NCBI GenBank assembly: GCA_027924585.1
Contig: BSBM01001927.1
Span: forward strand, 248,001-312,000
Direction of reading: 5' to 3'
DNA length: 64,000 nucleotides
Source of the DNA: Larix kaempferi
Taxonomy: Eukaryota; Streptophyta; Pinopsida; Pinales; Pinaceae
The position numbers and the translations under genes were made by a program. Positions 22,745 to 35,099 of the stretch are shown one piece after another; within the stretch, counting starts at the first letter, position 1; each line of letters opens with the position of its first letter. A model generated the notes under the pieces. It ran no database searches and was not told the DNA's origin. It saw only the letters and a program-made list of their open reading frames with translations.

Positions 22745-23097
22745 TGACAATTAATCTAACATGTACATACGTAAATGAAACCAACTTATAAGACAATATG
22801 ACAATCCATCTAACATTTACAGCTGTAAATGAAACCAACTTATAAGACAATATGACAATCCATCTAACATTTACAGCTGTAAATGAAAGCAATGTATAGG
22901 ACAACATGACAATCAATATAACATTTACACCTATAAATGAAAGCAATGTACAAGACAACATGACAATCAATATAACATTTACACCCGTAAATGAAATCAA
23001 TGTACCAGAAAACTAACATGACAATCAATATAACATTTACACTCGTAAATGAAATAAATGTACGAGAAAACATGATAATCAATATAACATTTACTAA
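22745..23097. repeat. 54-bp minisatellite with palindromic core
   Basis: Units begin TGACAAT at 22745, 22799, 22853, 22907, 22961 and 23019, with a partial unit at 23073. Five intervals are 54 bp and one is 58 bp. Each unit carries a palindrome; in two units it is perfect (CATTTACAGCTGTAAATG). Because 54 is a multiple of three, the minus strand stays open and gives an apparent 18-residue repeat protein, which I regard as an artefact. Confidence 0.9.
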
Positions 23098-23493
23098 GGA
23101 AACACAATCTTATAAAGCAATACAACAATTGAGAGGTATTTATCTGATCGAATAGACAAAAGCGACTGAAGGTTTGACTGCAACTTTCTTTCCAACCAGA
23201 GGTTCTCTGTCCAGCGTATTTTTTCCAACCAAGAGACCACCCCTAGATGAGCGACGAATCCACTATGGAAGAATGAATAACAACACCCCAAAATATCTCA
23301 ACAAGGTGTGAGGATTTCACTTCACAATAGTTCTTAAGAAAGATCTCCTAAGATCTCTCAACCAAGTACATACCAAGCAAAACCATAAGGAAAGTGCACT
23401 CAACTCTTTTCCCTTTTAACCAAAGGCACGCGTTGCATCCTTGAAAGATCATTTACACACAGCATCCATATACATATTAAGATACACAAGCAC

Positions 23494-23780
23494 CTATTAA
23501 TAAAGCTGGAGCTTGGAGTAGATTCTCAAGATTGAGATCGTCGAGCCCGCTCTCTATAATTTAAAATCCTTATTAATAACACCAGAGCTTGGGTTCGATT
23601 CTCAAGATTGAGATCGCCGAGCCCGCTCTCTGTAATTTTGAATACTTATTAATAACACTAGAGCTTGCTTGGGGTCGATTCTCAAGATTGAGAACACCGA
23701 TCCCGCTCTCTGTAATTTAAAATACTTATAAAAAATTGGAGCTTGTGGTGGATTCTCAAGAGTAAGATCACCCTGCCCTC
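23494..23780. repeat. Four tandem copies of an about 78-bp unit
   Basis: Units start near 23494, 23571, 23647 and 23727. Each has GAGCTTG...GATTCTCAAGA.T.AGA and, in the first three, CCCGCTCTCT. One copy contains GGTTCGATTC, like a tRNA B-box, but no A-box or cloverleaf is seen. Confidence 0.8.
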
Positions 23781-23799
23781 ATCAATAGATTAAAATGAA

Positions 23800-25460
23800 G
23801 AATGGACAACGGCCCTTAGCTTCAAAGGAAAAGCTCACTTAACACCCGTAGGATTAGATTTGCCCTGACAGGCAAAGAAAATCACAATCTTATATGTAAA
23901 TAGATGGGCCATGTAAGGTATAACACCTTCATTCTTCCCACAATGCATAAACGTATGAAATAAAAGGAAACCTGCAAGGTAGACGCATTCCTTCTGCAAA
24001 CAATTCAGCTACACAAAAAAAGGGATCGATTCTCTGGATCATATTACCCAACAACCCTAATCGAACATATCACTATCTTGACAAATGAATATATAATAAT
24101 AATTTGACAAATGGATATAAAAAAAATAATTTGACAAAAGAATATATAATAATAATTAGTTTTTCTTTTGTAGTCTCTTATGTAAATACATATGTATAAA
24201 GATGGGATTATATAAATATTTGTAATTACTTCTTGTAATTAGTAATGGCTTATTGTGCCATAATAATAACAATATTTAATAATAGTTATCTTCACGCTAA
24301 AATTTAAGTAATAGATGCTTATTAGCAGCTTACGTTGAGTAGCCACTCTCTTGAACTTATGACGACAACACTTATAACTTAAGGTCAGTAAGTAAATCGT
24401 TTTACTTTTTTTCAAGTGCTCGTGACACTAAGATGATACCTGTCATTTATCGTTAGATTCTCATGGTTACCCTACCCTTCACTTCTCCCCCTAGTGGATT
24501 CTATTGCCTTGTCATTTTTGTTGCATCATAACCTTCAGTCTCCTAGTCTATAATCAACCATTACAACTTAGGAAATAAATAACTATCACTTACAAGGTTT
24601 ACTGGTGGGCCCTTGGCCTTGACCTCCTCACAAGAAACAAGTACATAGTTACATTTTCATTTACAAAAGAATATGGCAAAGAGGGATGTTACTCTAAAGA
24701 ACACCTTAAATGGTATCAAAGACACCTTCTTGAGGTGTTCTTGAGCTAGCATGCCTCCAACATTTATAGAATTATTTTTAGGCTAGAGACATGTTTCAAT
24801 GTCTTTAAATAATCACAAAGACCTATCATTCAAGTGGTAAAAATACAACCGGGGGACACTACATGTAGTGAAGTCAATTGGTACTTAGTCACATTGTACC
24901 CTTGATTGGTACAATTATTATATATTGTTGTAACTCTGATTGGTACCCCTTTGAGTAGTATCGCATCAGACAACGCCTGCACAGAGAATGTCACTTCCAT
25001 GTACCCTCAGGTATATCGAAAGTCCCCTAGGTCACTTGAAACTAGCTATAGAGCATCTAATCAGACGTCTTATTGCTATAGTGGCACAAGCATAACACTC
25101 GAGAAGATACTCTCATGTAACTAGGTAGTTGGGTAATACGACTAAGGACACAATTGAAACTTTTTATTTAGCACTTTGATATATTGTGATGAGAACAACT
25201 ATTGGACCAGACACATATATCAGAGAGATATAACACTTGACAATACCTTGTTTGTAGGACCTTGGAAACCCTAAAAACCCTTATCTACCGCCAATGAAAA
25301 TTCTTCATTCTATCAAAGCAATCAGTGCAACAACCCAATTCTCTCTAGGAAACCAAGCGAAATTCCTACATATTTGCATCTAGCAGGAATTTGGGAATTC
25401 TCTCAGCACAATAATGTTCTCCAAGGAGAAATACCACTACCAATGTAAAAAAAACTGCCC
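23800..25460. other. No gene seen
   Basis: Mixed-composition sequence without a recognisable domain. Possibly old LTR sequence belonging to the gypsy remnant that follows, but no termini could be fixed. Confidence 0.4.
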
Positions 25461-25650
25461 GGTGTCCCAAAAACCCTTATTTTTCACCTACCTCATAAAA
25501 GAATCCTTGCATTGTGATGATCATTTTGATATATATCTCTAACAACCTTTTTGGGTGGTCCTAGAAACCCTTCTTTCTGAATTACCTCAAAAGAGCCCTT
25601 GATTGTGTTGATCATTTTGATATATATATATATATTTCACAACCCTATAT
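25461..25650. repeat. Imperfect about 100-bp tandem repeat
   Basis: The sequence AAACCCTT...ACCTCA(T)AA..GA..CCTTG.TTGTG.TGATCATTTTGATATATAT occurs twice in a row just upstream of the gypsy gag remnant. It may be the edge of that element's 5' LTR or leader. Confidence 0.55.
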
Positions 25651-25725
25651 TGGTGGACCCAACCAATATCCCTTTAGTGTTCATACTTTTTATCTTCCAC
25701 GGTACACACTCATAACCAAACCCAC

Positions 25726-28330
25726 ATGGAAGATGCCAACCATAATTCGCCCCAACAAAATCGACCCCAACCAAATATTCCCCTCAACCTCCAAGATTTG
25801 ACCTCAATACTCATGTCAATGAATCACAAGTTCACCCTCAAAGTGCATGAAAAAACCAACACCTTGACCAACCATGACCATTTTCTCACTGTTATTGCCC
25901 AACATGTCAAACTTTTTCAACAATTTGGCACTCCAAATAATGAATCCACGATCACTTAAGATTAAGGCTTTCACCCTCTATTCCCAAAAAACAAACATCA
26001 CTCCTTTGAGGATAAAATTTCATGGCATTGCCTTCCGAATATTGAAAAGTACAATTTTGATGGCTTTCATCCGTCAAGTTGGGTTACCCAAATGGAATAG
26101 TATTCTTCTCTCTACAACATTAAAGATGATCTTTGAAAGTTAAAAATTGAGGTTATATATTTAGATTATCAACATTGGCAATGGTATCAAAATATTATCG
26201 TTGTTATGTCCCTTGGAGCCAATTTCTGAAAATCCTTCATTAACATTTTCATTGAGACACTCACGACTTTGGAAGGTTGACCAAATTGCACCAAGCTGTT
26301 AGTATTTTGGATTATATTATTGAGTAATTGGCAATCCGCATAGAAGGTCTCTCTGATTCATTTTTCCATGAACATTTCATCAGTATCCTCAAAGAGGCAA
26401 TTCGTTCCCATGTCCTTATGCAGTGACCCTCCACTTGGTTGGAAGCTTGTGATAGACATAGAGGAGCTAAACTAGTGATCAATTCCCAACACAAATGCCC
26501 TTCCTTTCCCATTCGTACAATATTTCCCATGGTTCCTACTTCTAATATTATTCCACCCCCCACCTTTATCAATCCATAGGTTGACCATTAATGCCATGGT
26601 TGAATTTGAATGCATGGGACTTTTCTATAATTGTGATGAAAAATATTTTAGAGGGCATAAATGCAAAGAACATAAGTTATTCTAGATCGAGGAATCCCCC
26701 CACAATGTCCCCAAGGAAAACACCATGGAAGGTCTACTTGAACCAGAAGTGCATGATACTATGCACTCCCTGGAAGATGCTATTGACATGCTAGTTCCTA
26801 AAGAGCAACCACAGATTTCACTTTGTGTTTTATTTAGATTTTCCACACCTCAAACATTGAAATTGATTGGGTACATCAAGCACAAATATTCATAGTGTTA
26901 ATTAATAGTGACAACACCTATAAATTCATTCATTTGCAAGTGGTTGAAGAAACCCATTATTAAATTCACCCTCTCTATAATTTAAAAATGATGATAACCA
27001 ATGTGGGTATGATGAAATGTAGTGGTCGTTGTGAAAATTTAAAACTCCATATGGGTGACTACCATCTTGAAATGCATATGTTTTCCATTGTCATGGGTGG
27101 TTGCAATATAGTTTTGGGGGTGGAATGAATCTGGAATTTGGGACTTCTTATCATGGAGTTCACGATACTCTCCCTCAGCTTTACTTGGGTTGAGCACACA
27201 CACCTCCATGGAATTACACCCGATTCTCCTGAAATTATCTCATCCCACTGTATGGAGAAATTATTGAACAAAGACCACTCAGGTGTCATTTCGTATTCCA
27301 TGCAATCCAAGTCATCAAAATGCTCACACTAGGTATTCAACTTGACTTGCAACAAGCCCTAGTACAATCCTTTATTCTTCACCAATGGTTATGGTCCTAA
27401 AAAAGGAAGGAGATTGGAGCATGTGCCTTGATTTCTAGGCTCTCAATAAATTAATCATCAAAGATAAATTTTTCATTCTTTTCATTGATGATCTCTTAGA
27501 CGAATTGCATGGTGCCAAATTTTCACCAAACTTGACCTTCACTTTGGCTACCATCAAATCTAGATGAAAGAGGAGGATATTTCCAAGACATCCTTTTCCA
27601 CTCATGAGAGTCATTATTAGTTTTTAGTCATGCCCTTCGGCCTCTACAATTCCCCTTCACTTTTTAGAGCCTCATGAATAATATCTTCCATCCCTTCCTC
27701 CACCATGTTGTCCTAGTTTTCTTCGATGATATCTTGGTCTACAACCCCACCAATAGGAAAGCCACCTCCAACATGTTGCTCATACCTTGGAAATATTACA
27801 AGAACACAAGTTATTTGATGCTCCAAGCATTCTTTTGGGATGACCGAAGTTGAATATTTGGGCCATATTGTGAGTTAGAATGGTGTACGGGTGGATTCCA
27901 AGAAAGTGGAAACTATGAAGAACTAGTTCCACCCCAAAACTCTCAAGAGTTTGAGACAGTTCCTCAAACTTACTAGCATGTCATAATTTTGTACCAAATT
28001 ATGGGAAGGCGGACTCATTGGCCTTCACTAATAAGCAAATATGTGATTAGAACTTGGGAAAATCCACAAATGAGAAAGAAATGATGGCGATATCCTTCAT
28101 GCAATTGAGACATGTAGAAACCATATTTAATCAGGTGGTGTTTCTAGATCAAGATCAACCATCATAGACTCAAGTATTTCCTGGAGAAATGGTTGTCCTC
28201 ACGAGAGAAATATAAATGGGTCACTAAGATGATGGGATATGATTATGATATCATATATAAGAAGGGTCGTGACAATGTGAGGATTTTGGTTCTATGACCT
28301 TTTTCTAAGTCCATTACTACATCCTCCTGA
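25726..28330 (+). pseudogene. Degenerate Ty3/gypsy gag-pol
   Basis: Element parts appear in the correct order but in shifting frames. An open N-terminal Gag frame is at 25726-25959. A capsid-like block (SSLYNIKDDL, VIYLDYQHWQWYQ) lies near 26100-26190. A zinc knuckle near 26620-26675 (YNCDEKYFRGHKCK) has lost its first Cys. Protease (GGCNIVLGVEW) is near 27100. RT blocks include FFIL/FIDDLLDELHGAKF and FFDDILVYNPT, whose two catalytic Asp codons at 27725-27730 are intact. RNase H ends with KWVTKMMGYDYDIIYKKGRDNV near 28215-28280. No integrase and no clear LTRs were found. The many stops make it non-functional. Confidence 0.8.
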
Positions 28331-30865
28331 GTTTGCTAAGTGGTTTTGGCTAAACTTCCTTGACGATTTCTAGATCCACACTGGTAGAGAATTTAGATAT
28401 GGAAAGGTCAATTGCATTTCCTCTTAATTAGACTTTTTTGTTGTTGTGGATATCTATATCTCCAATCTCAACTTGTGCACATATTGCTTGTCATATAATT
28501 TTCTTCATATTTCATGGTTTTATTATTGTGTAGGGATGGTTGTAGAGTAATGTTCTTCTGGTTTTTTTTTTACAGTCTTTTTCGTTTACTCTCTTCTAGC
28601 CAATTGTTTGCTAACCATTTTTTTCTTCTAATGATACAAAGTTATTCTGGACTCTCAAGGCCTAAAACCCTCAGAGAGTGGAAGTTGTGGGAAACCTCTT
28701 GACCCATTGGTAAGCATGTTTCCTCTGTAATATTTGTGTTAAATGTCAATATACCTACTATTCCCTTGCTTCTATGAGTGATAATTTTAAGGTTTATTTA
28801 AAAGTTTTCATTAAATTGTTTGGTTTTTGGTTTTTTCTGTGTATTCAGGTTCTTTCATACTGGGTCTTAAACACTTTCATACTGGGTTTTAAATGCTTGT
28901 AATGCTGATAAGATGTAGACATTTTGTTTCTAGTTTGGGAAGGCCATAGAAATCTATGGTTGCCATGGTTGTAAAGGTTCACAACATGTGAACTTTGAAT
29001 TTTTTCTTGCAAAGCCATTCTTGTAGTGTCATATTTATTATCATGTGAATTTTATACCTGGTATTTTCATTGTGGGAAACTGGTCTACATTACTATATGT
29101 CTTTGTTGTGTTTGTTGAATTAGATGAAGATGATAAATAGGTTGAATTTGAGACATAGCATTTTCGATGTGGGATTTTTTATTTGGTTTATTAGTTGAGT
29201 TAAATGATAATTAGGTTGATATCTTATTTATCTTTAATAATTTATTACCTTAAAAAATAACAAAATGACAAAGTCCTCATTATAATCAGGAGTTTGCATA
29301 AAAGAGAATTTCTAAACAAATTCTATTAGAAATTTTTAAACTCCATAATGTATTAAAGTAGTCATTCTAAACAAATTCTATAAATATTGTTAAAACTCCA
29401 TAATGTATCATATACTAAGGCAGTGGGAAACAAAGGTCTCACATGCATATATTGATGTTTTTTAGTCCCTGCGGTAGGCAGAGACTATATGTTCTGCTTT
29501 ATTGTATTGATTTATAAGATTACATAAAACAACTATGTAAATAGGTAAAGTCTCTTCAAAATAAAGATTTATTAGTTTTTTTTATATAAATTGTTTTCAT
29601 AGGTGTTATCCTTTTATATGAGAATATAGTCTGATTTGACTAATTTTATCATTGCCGATGATTAGTGAGAAATAAAAATAAAAATAAAATATCTCTACCT
29701 TAGTTAAACATTACCTGTCAACAATTTGATATTGCTTGTAGTGTAAGTCATTTGGCACTCAGTGGCACTGTCCCATGTTCTTGAATTTCAGGCAAGAGTT
29801 TACACCTGTAATCTGTTGCCCAATTTTTTGAAAATGAGTTTACAAGTGTCCTTAATACTGTAATTGTTCTACATTTTGCAGTAGTATGAAAACAAAGAAA
29901 GGCATACTACCATAAAGAAAGCTCCTAACAAAAGCAAAAGAAAGCTCCTAAAATTTAAGTGCGTGTTGTAATTTTGCAGAATTTGCAATGGAGCAGCACA
30001 GGATGTCTGCTGGTGTAATGCGAAAGGCCTTCTAGCAATGAAAGAGGATATTTTATTGGGTCTCTTGTTACAAATTCATGGTTGATAAAAGCTGTTTTTT
30101 TAAGCAATTAAATAGGTTTTTTTTTCGTCTCTTGTTTTCCATTTAAAATTTGGTTATTTGATGAGGGAAGATCTGGTCACGGGGGCTTCAGCACTCCAAA
30201 GCAACAACAGTCAGGTTCCCGTTGGCTGCTTGCAAGCGGAATAGGAAAGAGTGCAAAACACCCCATATTGAAATAGTCATTTATATTTTAATCAAGTATG
30301 TTGGAAGCTTTACTGTTTCCGGAATCTGAGCACAGTTTGTTATTTAGGTTGTTTGAATTTTTTCTTCTTCAGATTTGCAGAAAAAATATGTGCTAAATTC
30401 TTGAGAATGAGCCGTTAGCATTTGTTTTCGAAGCCTTCACCGTGCGGAATGTTAATTTATAGCCTTCATTTTGGTTATTTCTTCCTATTTTGTATTTTAT
30501 GTTAAATCACACGAAGGTTAAGCTTAAATCTTTGTTTTAAAGATCTGTCCTTCTCTTTCCTCTATTAAAAGACAGTAAAACTGAAGCTTCATTGTTAACT
30601 TCTACAATAAGTTTTGTGCGCTGAAGTTTAAAGGCCTTCTCTTTGCTAGATTTTTGTGAGCAGCCGGTAAAATTTAAGCTTAAATGATATGGATTTTGTT
30701 GTATTTTACATGGTTTTGATTTTAGTCTTACAGATTCTCAAGTTTTGACTTAAATCCAAAGATGAGCATCACAGAGTTAAAAAATGTCAAACCTTTAACA
30801 TTAAGTCTAAAATTTTCGGACTTTTAGCAGAAATTGAGGAAAGATGGATTAATATTTAACCAAAC
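28331..30865. other. No gene recognised
   Basis: Moderately AT-rich sequence with intron-like T-rich tracts and small frames of no known family. A short purine-rich exon-like piece ending ...CCCATTG|GTAAGC lies near 28640-28710, but nothing matched a known protein. Confidence 0.4.
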
Positions 30866-30933
30866 ATTTAATCTGCTCTAACATGAAAATTTAAGTAGCA
30901 TTTAATCTGCTCTAACATGAAAATTTAAGTAGC
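30866..30933. repeat. 34-bp tandem duplication
   Basis: The 34-bp unit starting ATTTAATCTGCTCTAACATG is present twice without spacer. Confidence 0.9.
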
Positions 30934-31283
30934 AGCCAAAACTACATCTAGAAGTTAACATCCAGCACGTTCGGGGCTTAACTCAAACAATGTCTGATTG
31001 TTCTCAAGGCAAAACAATATCAGACTATCTAGATTTTGTATACCGCAAAGCTTAAAATATAACTGATTTGAAAACATCGATGGTAGCTTCAGTTATAATC
31101 CTCATGATTGAAAGAAGATTTGTGAATTTTAATTGCAGATTAATTAAAACATCGCCATTCTTGAAGGTTGTTGGGTTTTCACTCGATAACTTTAAGTCAT
31201 GGTGGCGATTTCTGCATTTTCTGCGCATCACTATTCAAACAGTCCGGCCGTGGCACAATCGACTTTTAGTATTATTTGCAGAA

Positions 31284-31649
31284 ATGGCATCGTATGATTG
31301 TGATTTACGACACCTAAGCCATGGAATCGTATGATTGTGCTTTCTTCCAGGCCTCTAAACATATTCGATTCTTGGGGATCCAGGAGGACAAATTTCAGAG
31401 TATTTGCAAGCAATAAAGAGGATGAATGGGGTGAGGGAAAGACAAGCGAAGCGACATTTGGCAGAGACTGCTACTGTTGTTGAGCAGGAGTCGAGCGAAA
31501 CGAAATATTTGAAGCGTGCTTTGGTTGACCTATTCTATGGTACAAATAGGGGACTGAGGCAGAAGAAACAATTTCCATCCGGTAGATTGGCAATGATTGG
31601 CAATGAGTGCAGTTGCAAGAGAAACAAAGATTCAATTTCATCTATTTAA
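31284..31649 (+). pseudogene. PAP/fibrillin (plastid-lipid-associated protein) 5' gene fragment
   Basis: From the ATG at 31284 pieces of a plastid precursor can be read in two frames: a short MAS... start, then SSRPLNIFDSWGSRR and TNFRVFASNKEDEWGEG (transit-peptide-like, then an acidic linker) up to a stop at 31481-31483. The other frame continues with SSETKYLKRALVDLFYGTNRGL, which resembles the start of the PAP/fibrillin domain. Fibrillins coat plastoglobules and bind lipids in plastids. The sequence loses similarity after RGL, and no later exons were found. A 37-bp near-duplication at 31284/31321 lies at the first frame break. I read it as a broken or transduplicated gene fragment. The family call rests on the last block and the linker style. 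Confidence 0.45.
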
Positions 31650-31659
31650 GTGGGGTGAG

Positions 31660-32110
31660 ACCTTTTCTTCTGGCAAGGAGATTTTGACAATTTTCAATTA
31701 AGAAAATCAATCAAGAAAAAAAATCAAACAAATCAAACATAAGACTGCAGTAAGGGATGAAATATTTGGAAGCAAAGAATGAGGAGGCCACCCTCAAATC
31801 ATTTAAATTTTCTTTTAGACCGGTAATTCACCTTGCAAATCCAAACAATACCTATGCAACTTCAACCTCTTGTTTTGAAAATGTTGTTCTCACCTGCATA
31901 ATTAAAATCACAAGTAACAATTAAAGGTGATCTATGTTTTTGGGTATCTGATGCAATAACTAGAAATTTGAAAAACCTGGTTGCTTATCAAAAAATACTT
32001 GAAATATAGACAGAACATAAGAGGTTACAACAGTTGTCTTCAGCTTGCATATATATTGTCAATTTAAAGAAAATGAGGGAAGGAATTAGTACATATTAAT
32101 TTTTTTTACC
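31660..32110. other. No gene seen
   Basis: AT-rich spacer between the fibrillin-like fragment and the 118-bp duplication. Confidence 0.4.
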
Positions 32111-32113
32111 AGA

Positions 32114-32349
32114 AATTCAAGTAGCTATCACCCAAATTGCTTTATAAGGCTGTTGAACATGTTATCACAATTGAGAAAGAGATATTCAATCCAACCTAGG
32201 TCTCAATTGAAATTGCTTTAGAACGCGACTGAATTCAAGTAGCCATCACGCAAATTGCTTTATAAGGCTGCTAAATATGTTATCACAATTGAGAAAGAGA
32301 TATTCGATCCAACCTAGGTCTCAATTGAAATTGCTTTAGAACGCTACTG
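32114..32349. repeat. 118-bp tandem duplication
   Basis: Bases 32114-32231 and 32232-32349 are about 94% alike by eye. Each copy has ATTCAAGTAGC.ATCAC.CAA and a TCTCAATTGAAATTGC block. Confidence 0.9.
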
Positions 32350-32887
32350 AACATGTTAAAGATCAAAACTAAGCAAGAGATACCAATCCACATCTTCATT
32401 GCGGGCATTGTGGAAATTGTGGAAATTTTTAGAAGTAGAATTCCTCAAAGCTAATACCAAATAGCATAAACATTAAATCCCAGGAAGAAACCTTGAAACA
32501 TACACAATTGTGTGAAATTGAATAGCAAAAATAAGAACAAAAAAAACATAAAAAAGAATGAAATTTCGACCTGTGGAGACTAGCCAGCTGACCAACCGAG
32601 ATATCGTGCGCTCACCCTTAGCTTCAGTCTCTCTTTTCCCTCACTCCTGCATTATTATCACTTTTATTTATCATTTTAGCCAATCGGCAAGCCTCCTTTC
32701 AATAGAAAGAGTAAGTTAGCAAGCCTCCTCAATAGGTGGTATTAGTCTTTCCTCCAATACAAAAGATTCTTACCGGTAGTGCCACTGGAATCCTTTAAAT
32801 ATCTTGAAGCCCACCCAAATTCGCTTACGTTCAGTCTCGTGGTTCCATTTTGACACTCCCCTATCCCCCTTCTTATGTACAAAACCA

Positions 32888-33049
32888 ATGCCACCCTCAA
32901 AGACAAAAGTAAAAACAGGGGACACTCTCTGGAGTATATCTTCAAGTGCTTTTGGTGATGGAGTAAAATGGAAGGAAATTGTGTCATTAAATCCACACAT
33001 CATAAATCCTAATATAATTTTACCAAATAATACTCTTAAGTTACAGTAG
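32888..33049 (+). CDS. LysM-domain mini reading frame (53 aa)
   Basis: LysM domains bind N-acetylglucosamine-containing glycans such as chitin and peptidoglycan. The frame reads KVKTGDTLWSISSSAFG at residues 7-23, then WKEIVSLNPHI and a closing NPNIILPNNTLKL, a nearly full LysM fold of about 45 residues. The only in-frame ATG before the domain is at 32888, and the open frame continues upstream without ATG to at least 32804. No signal peptide or kinase is attached. It may be one exon of a larger gene, a small LysM-only protein of the kind known in plants, or a relic. The frame ends right after the domain with a TAG. Confidence 0.5.
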   Translation: MPPSKTKVKTGDTLWSISSSAFGDGVKWKEIVSLNPHIINPNIILPNNTLKLQ

Positions 33050-33059
33050 ACATTTTGAT

Positions 33060-33688
33060 TTTTAACTCTTTGGTTGGAAGTGTGGCACAGCTTTTGCTTT
33101 CTAGAGACTGCATGTTTTTCATTTACATGTTTTATTTTTGTTGGAAATTTTTATACGGGTAACTTGAGGTCACCAAGGAGTGGAAGATTCTTTGCATTAT
33201 AGTGTTTGATTATGCATAGCACTGCATTGCAAAACCATGAAACACTTTATTATATGTTGTTTGGGATCCACTTCCAGTCAGAAATTATTTTGGCTGTTAC
33301 TGATTTGGAGTTGTGAATTTAGATGTTTTGTTGCACATATTTAGGAATTTATGTTACAACAAGAATTGGGCGTGCATATATTGTATAAGATGAGCATGGT
33401 GAAGTGTGGGGGAATGCAATTTAATTATTATGTGATGAAGATGGATCTAATTCATCATCAAACAGTAGGGTTGCTTGATACACTCTGAATTTCAAGTATG
33501 TATATATCTTTAATCATTTACATTTCTTTCAATAAGAATATTCACTAATATTGAAGGGCAAAGTCATAATCTCTTTTTTGAGTTGAACAACAAAGATGGC
33601 CAATGTTGTTGTAGGCTAGTTTGAATTTCGATGCCTTTCATGTAATGTTTGGAAAACAACACACAAATTCTATTCCATCAAACCTATT
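33060..33688. other. No gene seen
   Basis: AT-rich, with no further LysM exon recognised. Confidence 0.4.
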
Positions 33689-35065
33689 TATGTTATTTGA
33701 TACTATTTACATCATATATCAAAATCAGCACATCGTATGTTATTTGATACTATTTACATATTTACTTGCAATTTTTTATCTGTACTTACAAAGTTCAGTA
33801 AATAACATGGATAGATGCATGAAATTTGCTTTGTTTGCATTGCAGAAAAATATGGATGAGGCAAGATTCTCTTGAGGAGATAAAAATAAGGGGCTTCTTA
33901 CAAGATACTGCAAACTCAGAATAGTAATATCAAAATATATTCCACTCATTTGGGGTTTATTTCTAGTCATACATTATCTAAAAAATGAAAATAATGTCTT
34001 CTGTGTAGTTATTAAATTGTAAATTTATGTAGCTTTTTGATGGTCTGTTTCGAAGATGAGGATGGCATGATGTGGAGTTTGTTAACAAGGAGCATCTTTA
34101 CGATTTAGCAACGTGGATGAATATTCGATGGCATGATGTGGAGTTTGTTAACAAGGAGCATCTTTACGATTTAGCAGCATGGATGTAGATTCAAGATTTA
34201 AATATCTTCCACTCCACGGGTAATTATTTCTTTCAGCTATTTGATGGAGTTTCTCTTTGATGCTATTTCTTCTAACAAAAGTAGTTCTTTCAGCTATTCC
34301 ACAGAAGATTGGAGAGCTTCTCCATGAAGCTATTTCTTTGATAAAAAAGGTATTTCTTACAGCTATTATTTTCTTTGAATTGCAATATTTATTACTTGCC
34401 ACCATGCAAATGATTCTCTAAAATAATTGGGATCAATCCATAATGTCAGTGATGGTAGATAAACTGCCCAGCAATATTTTCAATATCATTTTTATCTTTT
34501 TCGGGAATCTACCGTCAATATTTCTATATCTATCGCTCAGTTCTCCTTCTGCTCAATCCATATCATAAGAGATCATCTGCAATAACTAATATTGTTAAAT
34601 ACTTGTTTGAATGCCATCCAAAGAGTTTGAATTTGAGAACTATTTTATTGATATATTTTGATGTTGAGAATTGTTGTATTTAAATCTTTGAAAAATATAA
34701 CTAGCTTTCTTGCAATTGATTTAGAATTGTTGTATTTAAATATTTGAAAAATATAACTAGCTTTCTTGCAATTGATGAAGGCAGGATTCTTTGCACATGT
34801 ATCATGGAAAGTTAATATCTGATTGAATACTACCCTTGGGATATTTCTGCATGAATGTTTTAGATTGTACATTGACATTTATATGAGATATTGCATCTCA
34901 TGAAGCTGATAGCTTATGATACAAAGTCAACAACATCGAATTGTAGTTACTTGAAATTACTGCAGAGGTGGTGTGCAATAGAAGAATGGATGTGGAATCT
35001 TCTTTTAGATGTTGACATATCACGAAGTGGTGGATGTGGAATCTTCTCTCAGATGTTGACATATA
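33689..35065. repeat. Cluster of two-copy tandem duplications
   Basis: Several short direct duplications follow one another. A TATGTTATTTGATACTATTT unit recurs near 33690 and 33737. A 66-bp unit spans 34061-34126 and 34127-34190. A 56-bp unit begins at 34667 and 34723. A GGATGTGGAATCTTCT unit recurs near 34990 and 35034. No coding function was recognised. Confidence 0.75.
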
Positions 35066-35099
35066 AAGAAGTGACCGAGTAACATACTTTACTTTATTG

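Noticed and set aside
22584-23000. 138-codon minus-strand open frame with 18-residue repeats
   Set aside because: It follows from the 54-bp minisatellite, whose period is a multiple of three; no start context, domain or plausible composition supports a gene.
22745-23097. CRISPR-like spaced repeat
   Set aside because: Units are contiguous and the intervening sequence is itself repeated, so it is a eukaryotic minisatellite.
28514-28702. Short exon-like frame ending at a GTAAGC donor
   Set aside because: No homologous protein recognised and no partner exons; the hydrophobic, T-rich coding looks like chance.
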